Below, in pieces: positions 17,851 through 26,572 of a stretch of DNA of 64,000 bases (positions within the stretch are counted from its first letter, which is position 1; the number at the start of each line of letters is the position of its first letter). The notes beneath the pieces are model-generated. The model saw only the letters and a list, made by a program, of their open reading frames with translations, did no database searches and had not been told where the DNA came from. Made by a program: the position numbers and the translations under genes. The stretch comes from Dellaglioa algida DSM 15638 (GTDB lineage Bacteria; Bacillota; Bacilli; Lactobacillales; Lactobacillaceae), in the NCBI RefSeq assembly GCF_001434695.1, contig NZ_AZDI01000002.1, positions 186,001-250,000 on the forward strand. The letters run 5' to 3'.

Positions 17851-18954
17851 TTAAACACCGTAAACGAATTGGCCAGAATTAAAGTGAGTAGCCGATATAA
17901 CGTAAACGTCACCACCATTACGTAATGTGAAGTTTGCTAAATCATTTAATAAATTATTCGTTGTTTTTTCAGGTTCAGTATCGACGACTTGACCATCGAC
18001 AATCAATCCTGGGAACATTGATTCCTCATTTATTAATAAAGTTTTAACACGATGTTGTGTTAAAAGGGCAAACAATTCTGCCGGGTTCGTTTCGCTTGGA
18101 TTGACTTCATCAAGTGAACGCGCACGATCCAATAATTTTTCAACTGTTTGGTCGATTAAAACTTGGTTTTGATCCAATAATTCTTTTTCAATTTCAGCAG
18201 TTGTTAATGCGCTAGGAGATTTTTTAATTGTAATTTCTGAATTAACTGTTTTTAATTTTGTTAAATCACGGAATAAACTTTGGTTTTTAGGTAACCCGAT
18301 AATGAAAAGACGTTTGTAAATTAAATCAGTATGAGCCATTAAAAATTGCTCAATTGCTAAGTAGTAATTCTTATTATCAATTGCCTTTTCTTCATCTTTA
18401 GTGTTTAAGCCATGAAGAGCACCAGTAGGGCCATGAGTTGTTGTTGTATCTGTTCTTTCAGGTCCAAGGGCTGATACCATATCGATAGGCGCATCTTTTG
18501 GTAATTCTTGTTTCAGTAAGATACCTTCTTTAAATTGGTGTAATTCGAATGAATCACGATTTAAGCTCAAAATCGTACCAGATAATTTTGTTGCTTGTTG
18601 AGCGAGTAAAGGTAATGTGTAAGCTTCAGGTCCAACAATCACCTGATCCAATTCAATGGCATGGTTCAAATTAAATTTAAAGTAATTATTTGGTGTTAAG
18701 TAAAGCGCGATGCTAGGGAATTGACCAATTCGATCAGCAATATCGTTCATGAAATTAGTAAGTTGACCTTCAATTGCACCCCAAGCTTTTTTATCAATAT
18801 CTGAATGTTCTTCTTTTGCAGTTTTTAAACTAGTTTTCAGTTTTAATTGGTTCTTCGCTGCAAAATTAATCCCTGGGTATGTCTTAATAAAAATTGATAC
18901 GACAGGTCCTTCTTTAATTGTAAGTAATTCTTTTAAATTGTTGTGCATTGACAT
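17851..18954 (-). CDS. baeRF-family protein (bacterial archaeo-eukaryotic release factor-like; Balon-related)
   Basis: A 367-residue protein with the layout of bacterial proteins related to archaeal/eukaryotic eRF1/Pelota. The N-terminal segment reads VVSIFIKTYPG. A central strand pair, ILSLNRDSFELHQFKEG then ELPKDAP, is followed by a polar His/Gly-rich linker. Then come a helical region with RLFIIGLPKNQSLF and a C-terminal L7Ae-like segment (RVKTLLINE ... GGDVYVISATHFNSG). The hibernation factor Balon belongs to this broad group, so a ribosome-associated stress role is possible but unproven. Start: GGGGG precedes two close ATGs (18954 and 18948). Confidence 0.65.
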   Translation of the reverse strand: MSMHNNLKELLTIKEGPVVSIFIKTYPGINFAAKNQLKLKTSLKTAKEEHSDIDKKAWGAIEGQLTNFMNDIADRIGQFPSIALYLTPNNYFKFNLNHAIELDQVIVGPEAYTLPLLAQQATKLSGTILSLNRDSFELHQFKEGILLKQELPKDAPIDMVSALGPERTDTTTTHGPTGALHGLNTKDEEKAIDNKNYYLAIEQFLMAHTDLIYKRLFIIGLPKNQSLFRDLTKLKTVNSEITIKKSPSALTTAEIEKELLDQNQVLIDQTVEKLLDRARSLDEVNPSETNPAELFALLTQHRVKTLLINEESMFPGLIVDGQVVDTEPEKTTNNLLNDLANFTLRNGGDVYVISATHFNSGQFVYGV

Positions 18955-19048
18955 AATGATTCCCCCTTTATATGATTAACCACAGTATAACATCATAAAA
19001 TTCGTTATCCAACTGATATGGTTACGGTTTCAACAAAGGAGAACTAAA

Positions 19049-19690
19049 ATGATCGATTTCGAAGCGGATAATAAAAATGTCGAAAAGATGGAAGCATATA
19101 TGAAAAATAGATTTGTTTTCTTGGGAATCCGAGCACCTGACAGACGAAAATTAATTCAAGGTTTAATGAAGGAATCAAAAGCCTGGTCGCTGGAAGAACT
19201 TACCTTACAGATTTTAGCTTACTACAGTCGTAATGAAAGAGAATACCAGTATGTTGCAATTGATTTAGCTCAAAAAAATGTTAAACGATTAACCGTGAAC
19301 GAGGTTCAAGTTCTTATTGATTTAATTCCCATTAAAGCATGGTGGGACTCGGTAGACAGTTTACGTAAAGTTATCAGTGACTTCGTTAAATTACACCCGG
19401 AATATTTTAATCTTATAAGTCAACAATTTGAAGGGCATGAAGATTTTTGGATGCGCCGTGTGGGTATAAATCTTCAGTTAGGATATCGAGAAGCGACTAA
19501 TCTAGCGTATTTAACAAAAATGATCATGAATGATCAAATAACGGATGAATTTTTTATTCAAAAGGCAATCGGGTGGTCACTGCGTGAATATGCTAAAACT
19601 GACATGGAGTGGGTTAAAACTTTCATTAAAAGACATGATTTATCAAAATTGGCCGTTCGAGAAGGTCTTAAATATTTAGCGACAAAATAA
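19049..19690 (+). CDS. AlkD-like DNA alkylation repair protein
   Basis: A 213-residue all-helical protein of the AlkD HEAT-like repeat family (alkylpurine DNA glycosylase). It has the segments WWDSVDSLRKVIS, DFWMRRVGINLQLG and KAIGWSLREYAKTD. The Asp after WW (about residue 107) matches the catalytic position in AlkD. AAAGGAG lies before the ATG. A second, unrelated alkylation glycosylase (Tag) is at 24914. Confidence 0.88.
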   Translation: MIDFEADNKNVEKMEAYMKNRFVFLGIRAPDRRKLIQGLMKESKAWSLEELTLQILAYYSRNEREYQYVAIDLAQKNVKRLTVNEVQVLIDLIPIKAWWDSVDSLRKVISDFVKLHPEYFNLISQQFEGHEDFWMRRVGINLQLGYREATNLAYLTKMIMNDQITDEFFIQKAIGWSLREYAKTDMEWVKTFIKRHDLSKLAVREGLKYLATK

Positions 19691-19719
19691 AAAGGGCTGA
19701 AATTTCTTTCAGTCCTTTT
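19690..19719. terminator. Bidirectional terminator
   Basis: A 13-bp stem with one mismatch (19690-19702 / 19707-19719) between convergent genes, with A and T flanks. Confidence 0.8.
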
Positions 19720-19722
19720 CTG

Positions 19723-20439
19723 TTATTTTAAAATTAAAAATTGATCACCGGCAAGATCTCTATAAAAATTAGCTTTTACTGCTTTTTGGTAGGGTAAGAA
19801 CCAGATGAACCCAATGCCTAGTGTGATAAGTGATAATAGGTACCAACCCAGTAAGCTGAGATCAAGTACAAATAAGTCGAACTTATGACCGTTCATTAAT
19901 TGACGGCTTAATGTAATTTTTTTGTTAGTCTTGATATCAGGGTGGTTAGGGTTATCTTGCAAGTCCTTATTAATCATAAATGCTTGCGAGTACGAATAGT
20001 GTTTAATGATTGCGGGAAAGAAGAGTAAAAGATACCAAAAGATAGTGTAAATAGTTTTAAGAATTGCTAATGCAATAGTTGAAAAAAATAATTCATTAGA
20101 GAAAACTTGGAAACTTTGCGTAAATGCGCGTTCTGGTGTTTTTTTAGAACTCACCCAAGTTAAAAAGGCATATGAAGCACCCATAATTAAAATTTCAAAA
20201 ATGAGAATAAGAAAAATCATCAGTGCTGAGGTTGTTGGATTAAGATTTAACGGAGAGACATAAGACCCCGACTCGGAATTAAATAATCTCGAATATTCAT
20301 AGGCATATAAGCGTAAATAAACGATATAGGCAAGGACACCTATTAGACTAATTAAGATAGCAGATTTCCAATTTCCTTTAAAGAGTACTTTCGTTTCAGA
20401 TTTTAGTTGTTTTCTAGTTTTTAATTGCTTATCCATCAT
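19723..20439 (-). CDS. DUF975 family membrane protein
   Basis: A 238-residue integral membrane protein. A charged N-terminus (KTRKQLKSETKVLFKGNWKSAI) precedes about five hydrophobic segments, the pattern of the DUF975 family common in lactobacilli; the function is unknown. I start it at the Met pair at 20439 because TTGGAGA lies 6 bases upstream. An earlier in-frame start at 20484 has no ribosome-binding site. Confidence 0.75.
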   Translation of the reverse strand: MMDKQLKTRKQLKSETKVLFKGNWKSAILISLIGVLAYIVYLRLYAYEYSRLFNSESGSYVSPLNLNPTTSALMIFLILIFEILIMGASYAFLTWVSSKKTPERAFTQSFQVFSNELFFSTIALAILKTIYTIFWYLLLFFPAIIKHYSYSQAFMINKDLQDNPNHPDIKTNKKITLSRQLMNGHKFDLFVLDLSLLGWYLLSLITLGIGFIWFLPYQKAVKANFYRDLAGDQFLILK

Positions 20440-20587
20440 GGTAATCTCCAATATTTTTAGATTTTGTACACCCAAATCGTACAAAAATTAGCCGTTAAAG
20501 TCAATTAAATCTGAATACAATCATTTTTTTATTAACTGTAGTAAGATGAATAGCATAATTCATATTAAACGAAAGAAGGATTAACTA

Positions 20588-21628
20588 ATGATAAATAAAA
20601 TGAAAGCCGTTGCAGCGTTTGGTAAATATCCAATAGAAGATGTAAGGGTGTTAAAAGATGTTGAAATTGATAAACCTGTGCCTCAAGATCATGATATTCT
20701 TGTAAAAATAGCGGGGATTTCGGTGAATCCTATTGATTTTAAAACAAGAATGTTAATTGAATCAGAGGACCAATCGCGTATCTTAGGATTCGATGCCATT
20801 GGAACCGTGTCAGAGATTGGTGCGAATGTGACTAATTTTGTTGTTGGGGATAAAGTTTTTTATTTGGGTGTAAACAACCGATCGGGAAGTAATGAAGAAT
20901 ATCAATTAGTGGATGAACGGTTAGTTGGTCATGCCCCTAAGAAGATAATGACTGCTGAAGCGGTTGCCATCCCGTTAACTGGCGTAACAGCATGGGAATC
21001 ATTGTTTGAAAAATTAGCTTTTGTACCAAAAAAAGATGCCAATCAGGGACAATCAATTCTGATTATTAATGGCGCCGGCGGTGTTGGGTCTATTGCCATC
21101 CAACTCGCGAAGTGGGCAGGAATTAAGGTAATCACAACTGCCTCACGTCCAGAGACAATTGATTGGGTTAAAAAAATGGGCGCTGATATTGTGATTAATC
21201 ATCGAAAAGATTTGAAAAAACAATTAGATGAATTAGGAATTCATGAAGTTGATGGTATTTTAATGTTACATTCAACTGAACTATATTTTAATGTGGCGTC
21301 AGAGCTAATTAAACCACGGGGAATTGTCATGTCTATTGTGGCAACAACTGCGGAGTTACCATTGAGTATTTTAAAAAATAAAAGTAACGATTTCAAATGG
21401 TTAACAATATTTACAAAAGGCATTTACCATACTGCAGATATGGCTTCGCAAGGGGCTACCTTAAATCAATTGGCTAAGTTATTAGATGAAGGTAGCATAA
21501 AATCAACAATGACTAAATCGGTTGAAGGAATTAATGCTGATAATTTGCGAGCAGCTACTAAGACTGTTGAAGGCGGGGCAATGATCGGTAAACTTGTCAT
21601 CACCGGTGAATTCGACGCGGAGGTTTAA
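20588..21628 (+). CDS. Zinc-type alcohol dehydrogenase/quinone oxidoreductase-like NAD(P)H oxidoreductase
   Basis: A 346-residue medium-chain dehydrogenase. The N-terminal GroES-like domain has ISVNPIDFKTR. The Rossmann segment is INGAGGVGSIAIQLAK followed by ITTASRPETIDWVKKMGAD. Cys/His zinc ligands are not evident, so it is probably zinc-free like quinone reductases. The substrate is unknown. Only 4 bases separate it from the 5-formyl-THF cyclo-ligase gene, so the two are co-transcribed. Confidence 0.85.
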   Translation: MINKMKAVAAFGKYPIEDVRVLKDVEIDKPVPQDHDILVKIAGISVNPIDFKTRMLIESEDQSRILGFDAIGTVSEIGANVTNFVVGDKVFYLGVNNRSGSNEEYQLVDERLVGHAPKKIMTAEAVAIPLTGVTAWESLFEKLAFVPKKDANQGQSILIINGAGGVGSIAIQLAKWAGIKVITTASRPETIDWVKKMGADIVINHRKDLKKQLDELGIHEVDGILMLHSTELYFNVASELIKPRGIVMSIVATTAELPLSILKNKSNDFKWLTIFTKGIYHTADMASQGATLNQLAKLLDEGSIKSTMTKSVEGINADNLRAATKTVEGGAMIGKLVITGEFDAEV

Positions 21629-21632
21629 ATCA

Positions 21633-22187
21633 GTGAGCAAACAAGAAATCAGAGAAAAAACGATTCTTAAAATGGCAGACTTAGCCAAAAATAAGCCGCT
21701 TGAAAAAAAACGACAAGAATTAGTAATTATCGATAAGTTACTGCGCTCAGAGGAATGGCAAATGGCCAGTTCGGTCGGGTTAACGATTAGTCAATCAATT
21801 GAATTTTCAACAAGCGATTTGCTCCTGATAGCTTTGGAACAGAAAAAGAAGGTATACGTACCAAAGACCATGCCCGAAAGGCAGTTGGCATTTTTACCAT
21901 ATCTATCTGCTGAGCAAGGATTAATAAAAAGTAGCTATGGCCTTTTGGAACCCAGTTATGATAAGGCACTAGAAAATAATGAGTTAGATCTAGTTATTGT
22001 GCCAGGGGTTGGGTTTAATTTAAATAATAATCAAAGGATTGGATTTGGTGGAGGTTATTATGACCGATTTATTGCCAAATATCAGCCTAGGACTGTTTCA
22101 CTTTGTCTTGATGTCCAAAACGTAACTTCTGAACAATGGCTTGATAACCAATTTGATATTAAAATCAACAAAATTCTAACGGTATAA
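21633..22187 (+). CDS. 5-formyltetrahydrofolate cyclo-ligase
   Basis: A 184-residue enzyme that converts 5-formyl-THF to 5,10-methenyl-THF with ATP. The family motif GFGGGYYDRF sits near residue 142, after LVIVPGVGFN. The start is GTG at 21633 with GCGGAGG at 21617-21623, inside the end of the previous gene. An in-frame TTG at 21594 is less likely. Confidence 0.9.
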   Translation: MSKQEIREKTILKMADLAKNKPLEKKRQELVIIDKLLRSEEWQMASSVGLTISQSIEFSTSDLLLIALEQKKKVYVPKTMPERQLAFLPYLSAEQGLIKSSYGLLEPSYDKALENNELDLVIVPGVGFNLNNNQRIGFGGGYYDRFIAKYQPRTVSLCLDVQNVTSEQWLDNQFDIKINKILTV

Positions 22188-22241
22188 GACTTATTTGAAT
22201 GAATTCTTAACAAAATATGATTTGATAATATGATTTACATT

Positions 22242-22297
22242 AATATCCGAATATAGTAAAATTGTAATTGCTCGTTAATGGGATAAACACGAACAAA
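22242..22297 (+). promoter_or_regulatory. Possible PurR boxes before the purine permease
   Basis: AATATCCGAATAT (22242-22254) and AAACACGAACAAA (22284-22296) each resemble the PurBox core CCGAAC, with mismatches, in the leader of a purine permease gene. Both are imperfect. Confidence 0.25.
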
Positions 22298-22323
22298 AGC
22301 ATTTATTAAAAAGGAGATATGCA

Positions 22324-23634
22324 ATGATTAACCGCATTAAATCATATTTTGAAATTGACCAGTTACAAACAACGGTAAAACGTGAGATTTTGGCTGGATT
22401 TACGACTTTCATTTCAATGTCTTATATATTATTTGTTAACCCTACAGTTTTAAGCGCTTCAGGAATGGATAAAGGGGCTGTCTTTACGGCAACCGCATTA
22501 TCAAGTGCTTTGGGTTGTATATTAATGGGTGTTCTAGCTAAATATCCAATTGCTACCGCACCAGCACTGGGTATTAATGCCTTCTTCTCTTACTCGGTTG
22601 TTATCGGGATGGGTATTCCATGGCAAACGGCTTTGGCAGGTGTCTTTGTTGCCTCATTAATCTTTATTTTAATTACTATTTTTAAATTACGAGAATTAAT
22701 TATTAATGCGATTCCAAGCAATTTAAAATATGCGATTTCAAGTGGGATTGGGTTATTCATCGCTTTTATTGGATTACAAGGTGGAGGATTAATTGTTTCT
22801 AATAAATCAACGGTCGTTGGATTAGGTTCATTGAGCGTTGGTACAACTTGGTTAACAATATTTGGGTTAGTTATTACTGCAATTTTAATGGTTAGACGTG
22901 TTCCTGGTGGGATATTCATAGGGATGTTTGCAACAGTTATCCTTGGGTTCATTACGGGATTAATTAAGGCACCAACAGGTATTGTCTCTGCTGCGCCAAG
23001 TCTAGCACCTACCTTTATGCAGGGTGTTAAACATATCGGGGATATTAACACGGTTCAACTATGGGTCGTTGTGCTTACTTTCTTGTTAGTGACATTCTTC
23101 GATACGGCAGGGACTCTAGTTGGATTAGCACAACAAGCGGGATTCATGAAAGATAATAAAATGCCACGTGTGGGTAAAGCGCTCGCTGCCGATTCAACAG
23201 CGATGCTCGCAGGATCTGTTTTAGGTACATCACCAGTTGGTGCCTTTGTTGAGTCTTCAGCAGGTATTGCTGTTGGTGGACGTTCAGGATTAACGGCCGT
23301 TACAACGGGACTATTATTCATTGCCGGTATGTTTTTCTCACCATTATTATCGGTTGTGACAACACAAGTTACTGCACCAGCATTAATTATTGTTGGCGTA
23401 TTAATGGCACAATCATTAACAAAAATTGAATGGTCAAAAATGGAAATTGCCATACCGTCGTTCTTAATTGTTATAGGGATGCCCCTAACGTACAGTATCT
23501 CTGACGGAATAGCTTTAGGATTCATTCTTTATCCCATTACAATGATTGCAGCTGGTCGTCGTAAAGATATTCATCCCATCATGTATGGATTATTTTTCAT
23601 ATTCCTACTCTTCATGTGGATCTTAAATGTTTAA
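22324..23634 (+). CDS. NCS2/AzgA-type purine (guanine/hypoxanthine/adenine) permease
   Basis: A 436-residue membrane protein with about 12 or more hydrophobic segments. It begins with the AzgA-group signature REILAGFTTFISMSYILFVN and later has TFFDTAGTLVGLAQQAG and GTSPVGAFVESSAGI. These are the substrate-binding segments of COG2252 purine transporters. AAAGGAG precedes the ATG. It stands alone. Confidence 0.9.
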   Translation: MINRIKSYFEIDQLQTTVKREILAGFTTFISMSYILFVNPTVLSASGMDKGAVFTATALSSALGCILMGVLAKYPIATAPALGINAFFSYSVVIGMGIPWQTALAGVFVASLIFILITIFKLRELIINAIPSNLKYAISSGIGLFIAFIGLQGGGLIVSNKSTVVGLGSLSVGTTWLTIFGLVITAILMVRRVPGGIFIGMFATVILGFITGLIKAPTGIVSAAPSLAPTFMQGVKHIGDINTVQLWVVVLTFLLVTFFDTAGTLVGLAQQAGFMKDNKMPRVGKALAADSTAMLAGSVLGTSPVGAFVESSAGIAVGGRSGLTAVTTGLLFIAGMFFSPLLSVVTTQVTAPALIIVGVLMAQSLTKIEWSKMEIAIPSFLIVIGMPLTYSISDGIALGFILYPITMIAAGRRKDIHPIMYGLFFIFLLFMWILNV

Positions 23635-23736
23635 ATAAAATCGCAAACCTAAATGACAGAACCGGTCTAAACATGGTATTATTTAGACTAAGGGTTTAAA
23701 CGAATAAAAAATATAATACGAATAGGAATGGATAAT

Positions 23737-24846
23737 ATGATGACAAGTGAAAAGATACACATCGGATTACTTTTTGGTGGTAACTCATCAGAACATGATG
23801 TTTCAAAACGTTCAGCACATAATATTTATGATGCAATGGATAAAAATAAATATGAAGTTAGCTTATTCATGTTTACAAAAGAAGGGGTATTACTTGGCGA
23901 TGCTGCTTCACGTCGTATTTTTGATGGCGAACCAGAAGCAAAAGTTGTTGCTGATGTCTTACCAACAATCGACTTTACAAATCCACTAGCAAACATTATG
24001 AGTTTAACTGAAGTTAAGGATATCGATCTTTTCTACCCAGTAATTCATGGTAATATGGGTGAAGATGGCACTATCCAAGGTCTGTTTAAACTTTTAGACA
24101 AACCTTACATTGGTAGTGATGTTCGTTCATCTGCAATCTCATTTGATAAAGATTTAACGAAAAAAATGTTGACGTTAAATAATATCAGAAATACTAAATA
24201 CTTGGTCGTTAAGGCTAATAACCGTGTTGAAATGTCTTATGCACATATCAGCAAAGAACTTGGGGATGTTGTTTTTATCAAACCAGCTAACCAAGGTTCA
24301 TCAGTTGGTATCCATAAAGCACATAATGAAAAAGAATTCCTCGAAGGTATCGAAGATGCATTTTTATATGACACAAAGATTTTGGTTGAAGAATCAATCG
24401 AAAATCCTGATGAAATTGAATGCTCAATTCTTGGAAACACTGATTTAAAAGCTTCAAAATTAGGCGCAGTTATTGTACCAAAATCGGATGTATTTTATGA
24501 TTACAACAATAAATTCGTTGATGCTTCAGGCGTTGAGTTTGAAATGCCAGTTGAATTACCTGATGAATTAACAAAAGAAATTCAAGATATGTCATTACGC
24601 GCCTTTGAAGTATTAGGTTGTCGTGGTTTGGCACGAATCGATTTCTTAGTTAAAGATGGTATTCCATATCTTGGTGAATTAAACACGTTACCAGGATTTA
24701 CTAATATCTCACTTTATCCACAATTGTGGGAAGTTTCGGGAATTGGTTACTCAGAACTAATTGATAAATTAATTCAATTAGCATTCGACGAACATGCCGC
24801 TGTTAAAGAATTACATTATGATTTCACTGAATTACCTGAAATCTAA
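23737..24846 (+). CDS. ddl: D-alanine-D-lactate-type ligase (Ddl, Phe type)
   Basis: An ATP-grasp ligase of about 369 residues making the dipeptide/depsipeptide end of the peptidoglycan precursor. The N-terminal GGNSSEHDVS, FIKPANQGSSVGI and GELNTLPGFT are family motifs. The omega-loop reads FYDYNNKFVDA. The Phe (codon 24514-24516) replaces the Tyr of D-Ala-D-Ala ligases and matches the Phe of Leuconostoc Ddl, which makes D-Ala-D-Lac. That predicts intrinsic vancomycin tolerance. AGGA at 23724-23727 fits the ATG at 23737 (or 23740) better than the ATG at 23728. Confidence 0.92.
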   Translation: MMTSEKIHIGLLFGGNSSEHDVSKRSAHNIYDAMDKNKYEVSLFMFTKEGVLLGDAASRRIFDGEPEAKVVADVLPTIDFTNPLANIMSLTEVKDIDLFYPVIHGNMGEDGTIQGLFKLLDKPYIGSDVRSSAISFDKDLTKKMLTLNNIRNTKYLVVKANNRVEMSYAHISKELGDVVFIKPANQGSSVGIHKAHNEKEFLEGIEDAFLYDTKILVEESIENPDEIECSILGNTDLKASKLGAVIVPKSDVFYDYNNKFVDASGVEFEMPVELPDELTKEIQDMSLRAFEVLGCRGLARIDFLVKDGIPYLGELNTLPGFTNISLYPQLWEVSGIGYSELIDKLIQLAFDEHAAVKELHYDFTELPEI

Positions 24847-24851
24847 AACTG

Positions 24852-24890
24852 AAAAGATTACTAGTCTGGAGACAGTACTGGTGATCTTTT
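24852..24890 (+). terminator. Terminator of ddl
   Basis: A 14-bp stem with G-U pairs (24852-24865 / 24877-24890) followed by a T run. Confidence 0.8.
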
Positions 24891-24913
24891 TTATTTGAAC
24901 GGGGGAGAATAAT

Positions 24914-25471
24914 ATGGAGAGATGTCCGTGGGCACAGTCAGGTAATCAGTTAATGCAAGATTATCATGATGAAGAGTGGGGAAAAACACTTTTCGGTGAT
25001 CAACAGTTATTTGGGTTATTAAGTTTAGAACTAATGCAGGCGGGTTTGAGCTGGCAAACTGTTCTAAATAAACGAACTGATTTTAATCTCGCTTTTGAAA
25101 ATTTTTCTATTCAAAAGGTCAGTCAATTTGACGAAAGAAAAATTTCTGAGTTAATGGAAAACTCAAAAATTATTCGTAATCAACGCAAAATTTCAGCAAT
25201 TATTACAAATGCACAGGCCATCGTTAAGATGAATCAAAGTGGACAATCATTTGATACGTTTTTATGGCAGTTTGTAAATAATAAACCACTTAATAATCTT
25301 TGGAATCACGCGGAAGAAGTTCCAGCAGAAACTGATATTTCAAAACAATTATCTAAAGAATTAAAAAAGTTAGGCTTTAAGTTCGTTGGGCCGAAAATTT
25401 GTTATTCGCTGATGCAGAGTATGGGGATGGTAGATGATCATCTAACGTCATGCGCATTTAAGACAAAATAA
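24914..25471 (+). CDS. tag: DNA-3-methyladenine glycosylase I
   Basis: A 185-residue Tag glycosylase for 3-methyladenine removal. It has the N-terminal CPWAQSGN and YHDEEWG, then LMQAGLSWQTVLNKR and the C-terminal KFVGPKICYSLMQSMGMVDDH. The zinc ligands (N-terminal Cys and His, C-terminal His and Cys in HLTSC) are visible. GGGGGAGA precedes the start. Confidence 0.93.
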   Translation: MERCPWAQSGNQLMQDYHDEEWGKTLFGDQQLFGLLSLELMQAGLSWQTVLNKRTDFNLAFENFSIQKVSQFDERKISELMENSKIIRNQRKISAIITNAQAIVKMNQSGQSFDTFLWQFVNNKPLNNLWNHAEEVPAETDISKQLSKELKKLGFKFVGPKICYSLMQSMGMVDDHLTSCAFKTK

Positions 25472-25509
25472 AAAAGAAATTAACCATTTAATTGGTTAAT
25501 TTCTTTTTT
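25470..25509. terminator. Bidirectional terminator after tag
   Basis: A 17-bp perfect stem (25470-25486 / 25493-25509) with a 6-base loop, between convergent genes. Confidence 0.9.
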
Positions 25510-25516
25510 ATTTTGC

Positions 25517-25807
25517 CTATTTTTGACTCAAATCGTTACTCAACATTTTATTTTTTTCTTTTAAAGTTCTTTTAGTATATCGGTCATGACCTTGACCCCA
25601 AAAGACTAACAAAACAAGAATTCCAATAGCCGCCATTATGTAATCTCTAAAGATTATGTGTTCACTCTTAACCATTATCAAAACGATACTAATTGTACCT
25701 AACAATGGTATTATCCCACCAAGCCAAAAATATTTTGTATTTGCCAAACCGTATGTCTCAATCAGAATTAAAAGCATTATTATTGCAAAAAATGTTAACT
25801 CAGTCAT
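25517..25807 (-). CDS. Small membrane protein linked to a DUF2089 regulator
   Basis: A 96-residue protein with three hydrophobic segments and a charged C-terminal tail (GHDRYTKRTLKEKNK). I do not recognise it beyond that. AAGGAG precedes the ATG at 25807; an upstream in-frame start at 25822 lies inside the regulator gene. It overlaps the stop of the DUF2089 gene by 8 bases, so the two are translationally coupled and probably work together. Confidence 0.7.
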   Translation of the reverse strand: MTELTFFAIIMLLILIETYGLANTKYFWLGGIIPLLGTISIVLIMVKSEHIIFRDYIMAAIGILVLLVFWGQGHDRYTKRTLKEKNKMLSNDLSQK

Positions 25808-26081
25808 TTTTTTCTCCTTCATGGAATTCTATAATTTTTTTTGCAGCGCTATAACTAATTTGGTCATCCGTTACAAGACGCATAAGATTCACTATGAATG
25901 GTTCACTATCTTTCTCATCAATTATTCCAATTTTAGTTATAACTTCATTGAGTCTATTCCGTACTGTGGGGTAGGAGACTGAATATTCTTTTGCTACTTG
26001 CTTCAATGATCCGGACGATAGCGTAAAACGCTTAATAAAATTCATATCTTCATTCGTCATATTCTCGTACCATGTATTAAT
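25800..26081 (-). CDS. DUF2089-type helix-turn-helix regulator, probable AUU start
   Basis: A regulator of about 93 residues. FIKRFTLSSGSLKQVAKEY then SVSYPTVRNRLNEVI is the winged-helix pattern of DUF2089 proteins. From residue I15 of the longest frame it reads NTWYENMTNED, matching the usual N-terminus of this family, which begins a few residues before a WY/WF pair. The codon there is ATT, and AAAGGTGGGA sits 8 bases upstream. Other starts (ATG at 26123, ATG at 26060) lack a ribosome-binding site. If AUU is not used, the protein starts at 26060. Confidence 0.7.
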   Translation of the reverse strand: MNTWYENMTNEDMNFIKRFTLSSGSLKQVAKEYSVSYPTVRNRLNEVITKIGIIDEKDSEPFIVNLMRLVTDDQISYSAAKKIIEFHEGEKND

Positions 26082-26306
26082 AATAATTCCCACCTTTTTA
26101 TTGTTTAGACATAATGATAACATAATTTAATAATATGTAAACATTATTAAATATTTTATTGATATATTATTAAATTATATTAATTTTTTACTAGTGGTTC
26201 TAAGTTATTTTTAATCGAATATTACGTCTGAGGAGTATTTACTTGTTATTTTTTACTGATTAACATACTTGGAAGTTGAGTATTAACTCAAAATAAGGCG
26301 TTCATT

Positions 26307-26357
26307 ATGTTACAAAATCTGATTATTTCGCTTATTGCACCTGTTACTACAGTATAG
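26307..26357 (+). pseudogene. Possible relic of an Fst/Ldr-type small toxin
   Basis: A 16-residue frame reading MLQNLIISLIAPVTTV. The ILIAP core resembles the start of Fst-family type I toxins. A one-base shift after it gives IVISPLDYLLNS, somewhat like the C-terminal part of such toxins. Very short and weak. Confidence 0.2.
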
Positions 26358-26451
26358 TAATTTCACCGCTAGATTATTTGTTAAATAGTTAAAATGATTA
26401 GTAATCAGGTGTTAGTGATCCATGCGTATAAGTAACGGGATAAACCAAACA

Positions 26452-26484
26452 AAAAAACTACACCCAGTTGGGGCGTAGTTTTTT
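26452..26484 (-). terminator. Minus-strand terminator downstream of usp
   Basis: The stem pairs fully on the minus strand, with one G-U, around a CAACT loop; on the plus strand it has an A-C mismatch. The arm and loop share AACTGGGTGT with the terminator at 52615. Confidence 0.75.
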
Positions 26485-26572
26485 ATCATAAACCTAATTA
26501 TTTTATTGTTAAGTTCGTTTAATTTTGTTAGATATCAATCGTTGGTAATTTTTAAAGAATTGATAAATGTTT

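Larger units (their letters stand above)
26124..26572. other. AT-rich intergenic region without a clear gene
   Basis: About 450 bases. It holds a minus-strand terminator at 26452-26484 and a 16-codon frame at 26307-26357 that may be a toxin relic. The first 100 bases are nearly all A/T and may carry the promoter for the DUF2089 pair. Confidence 0.6.

Noticed and set aside
22201-22323. A purine riboswitch before the purine permease.
   Set aside because: The conserved purine aptamer loops and a terminator are absent; only weak PurBox-like words remain.
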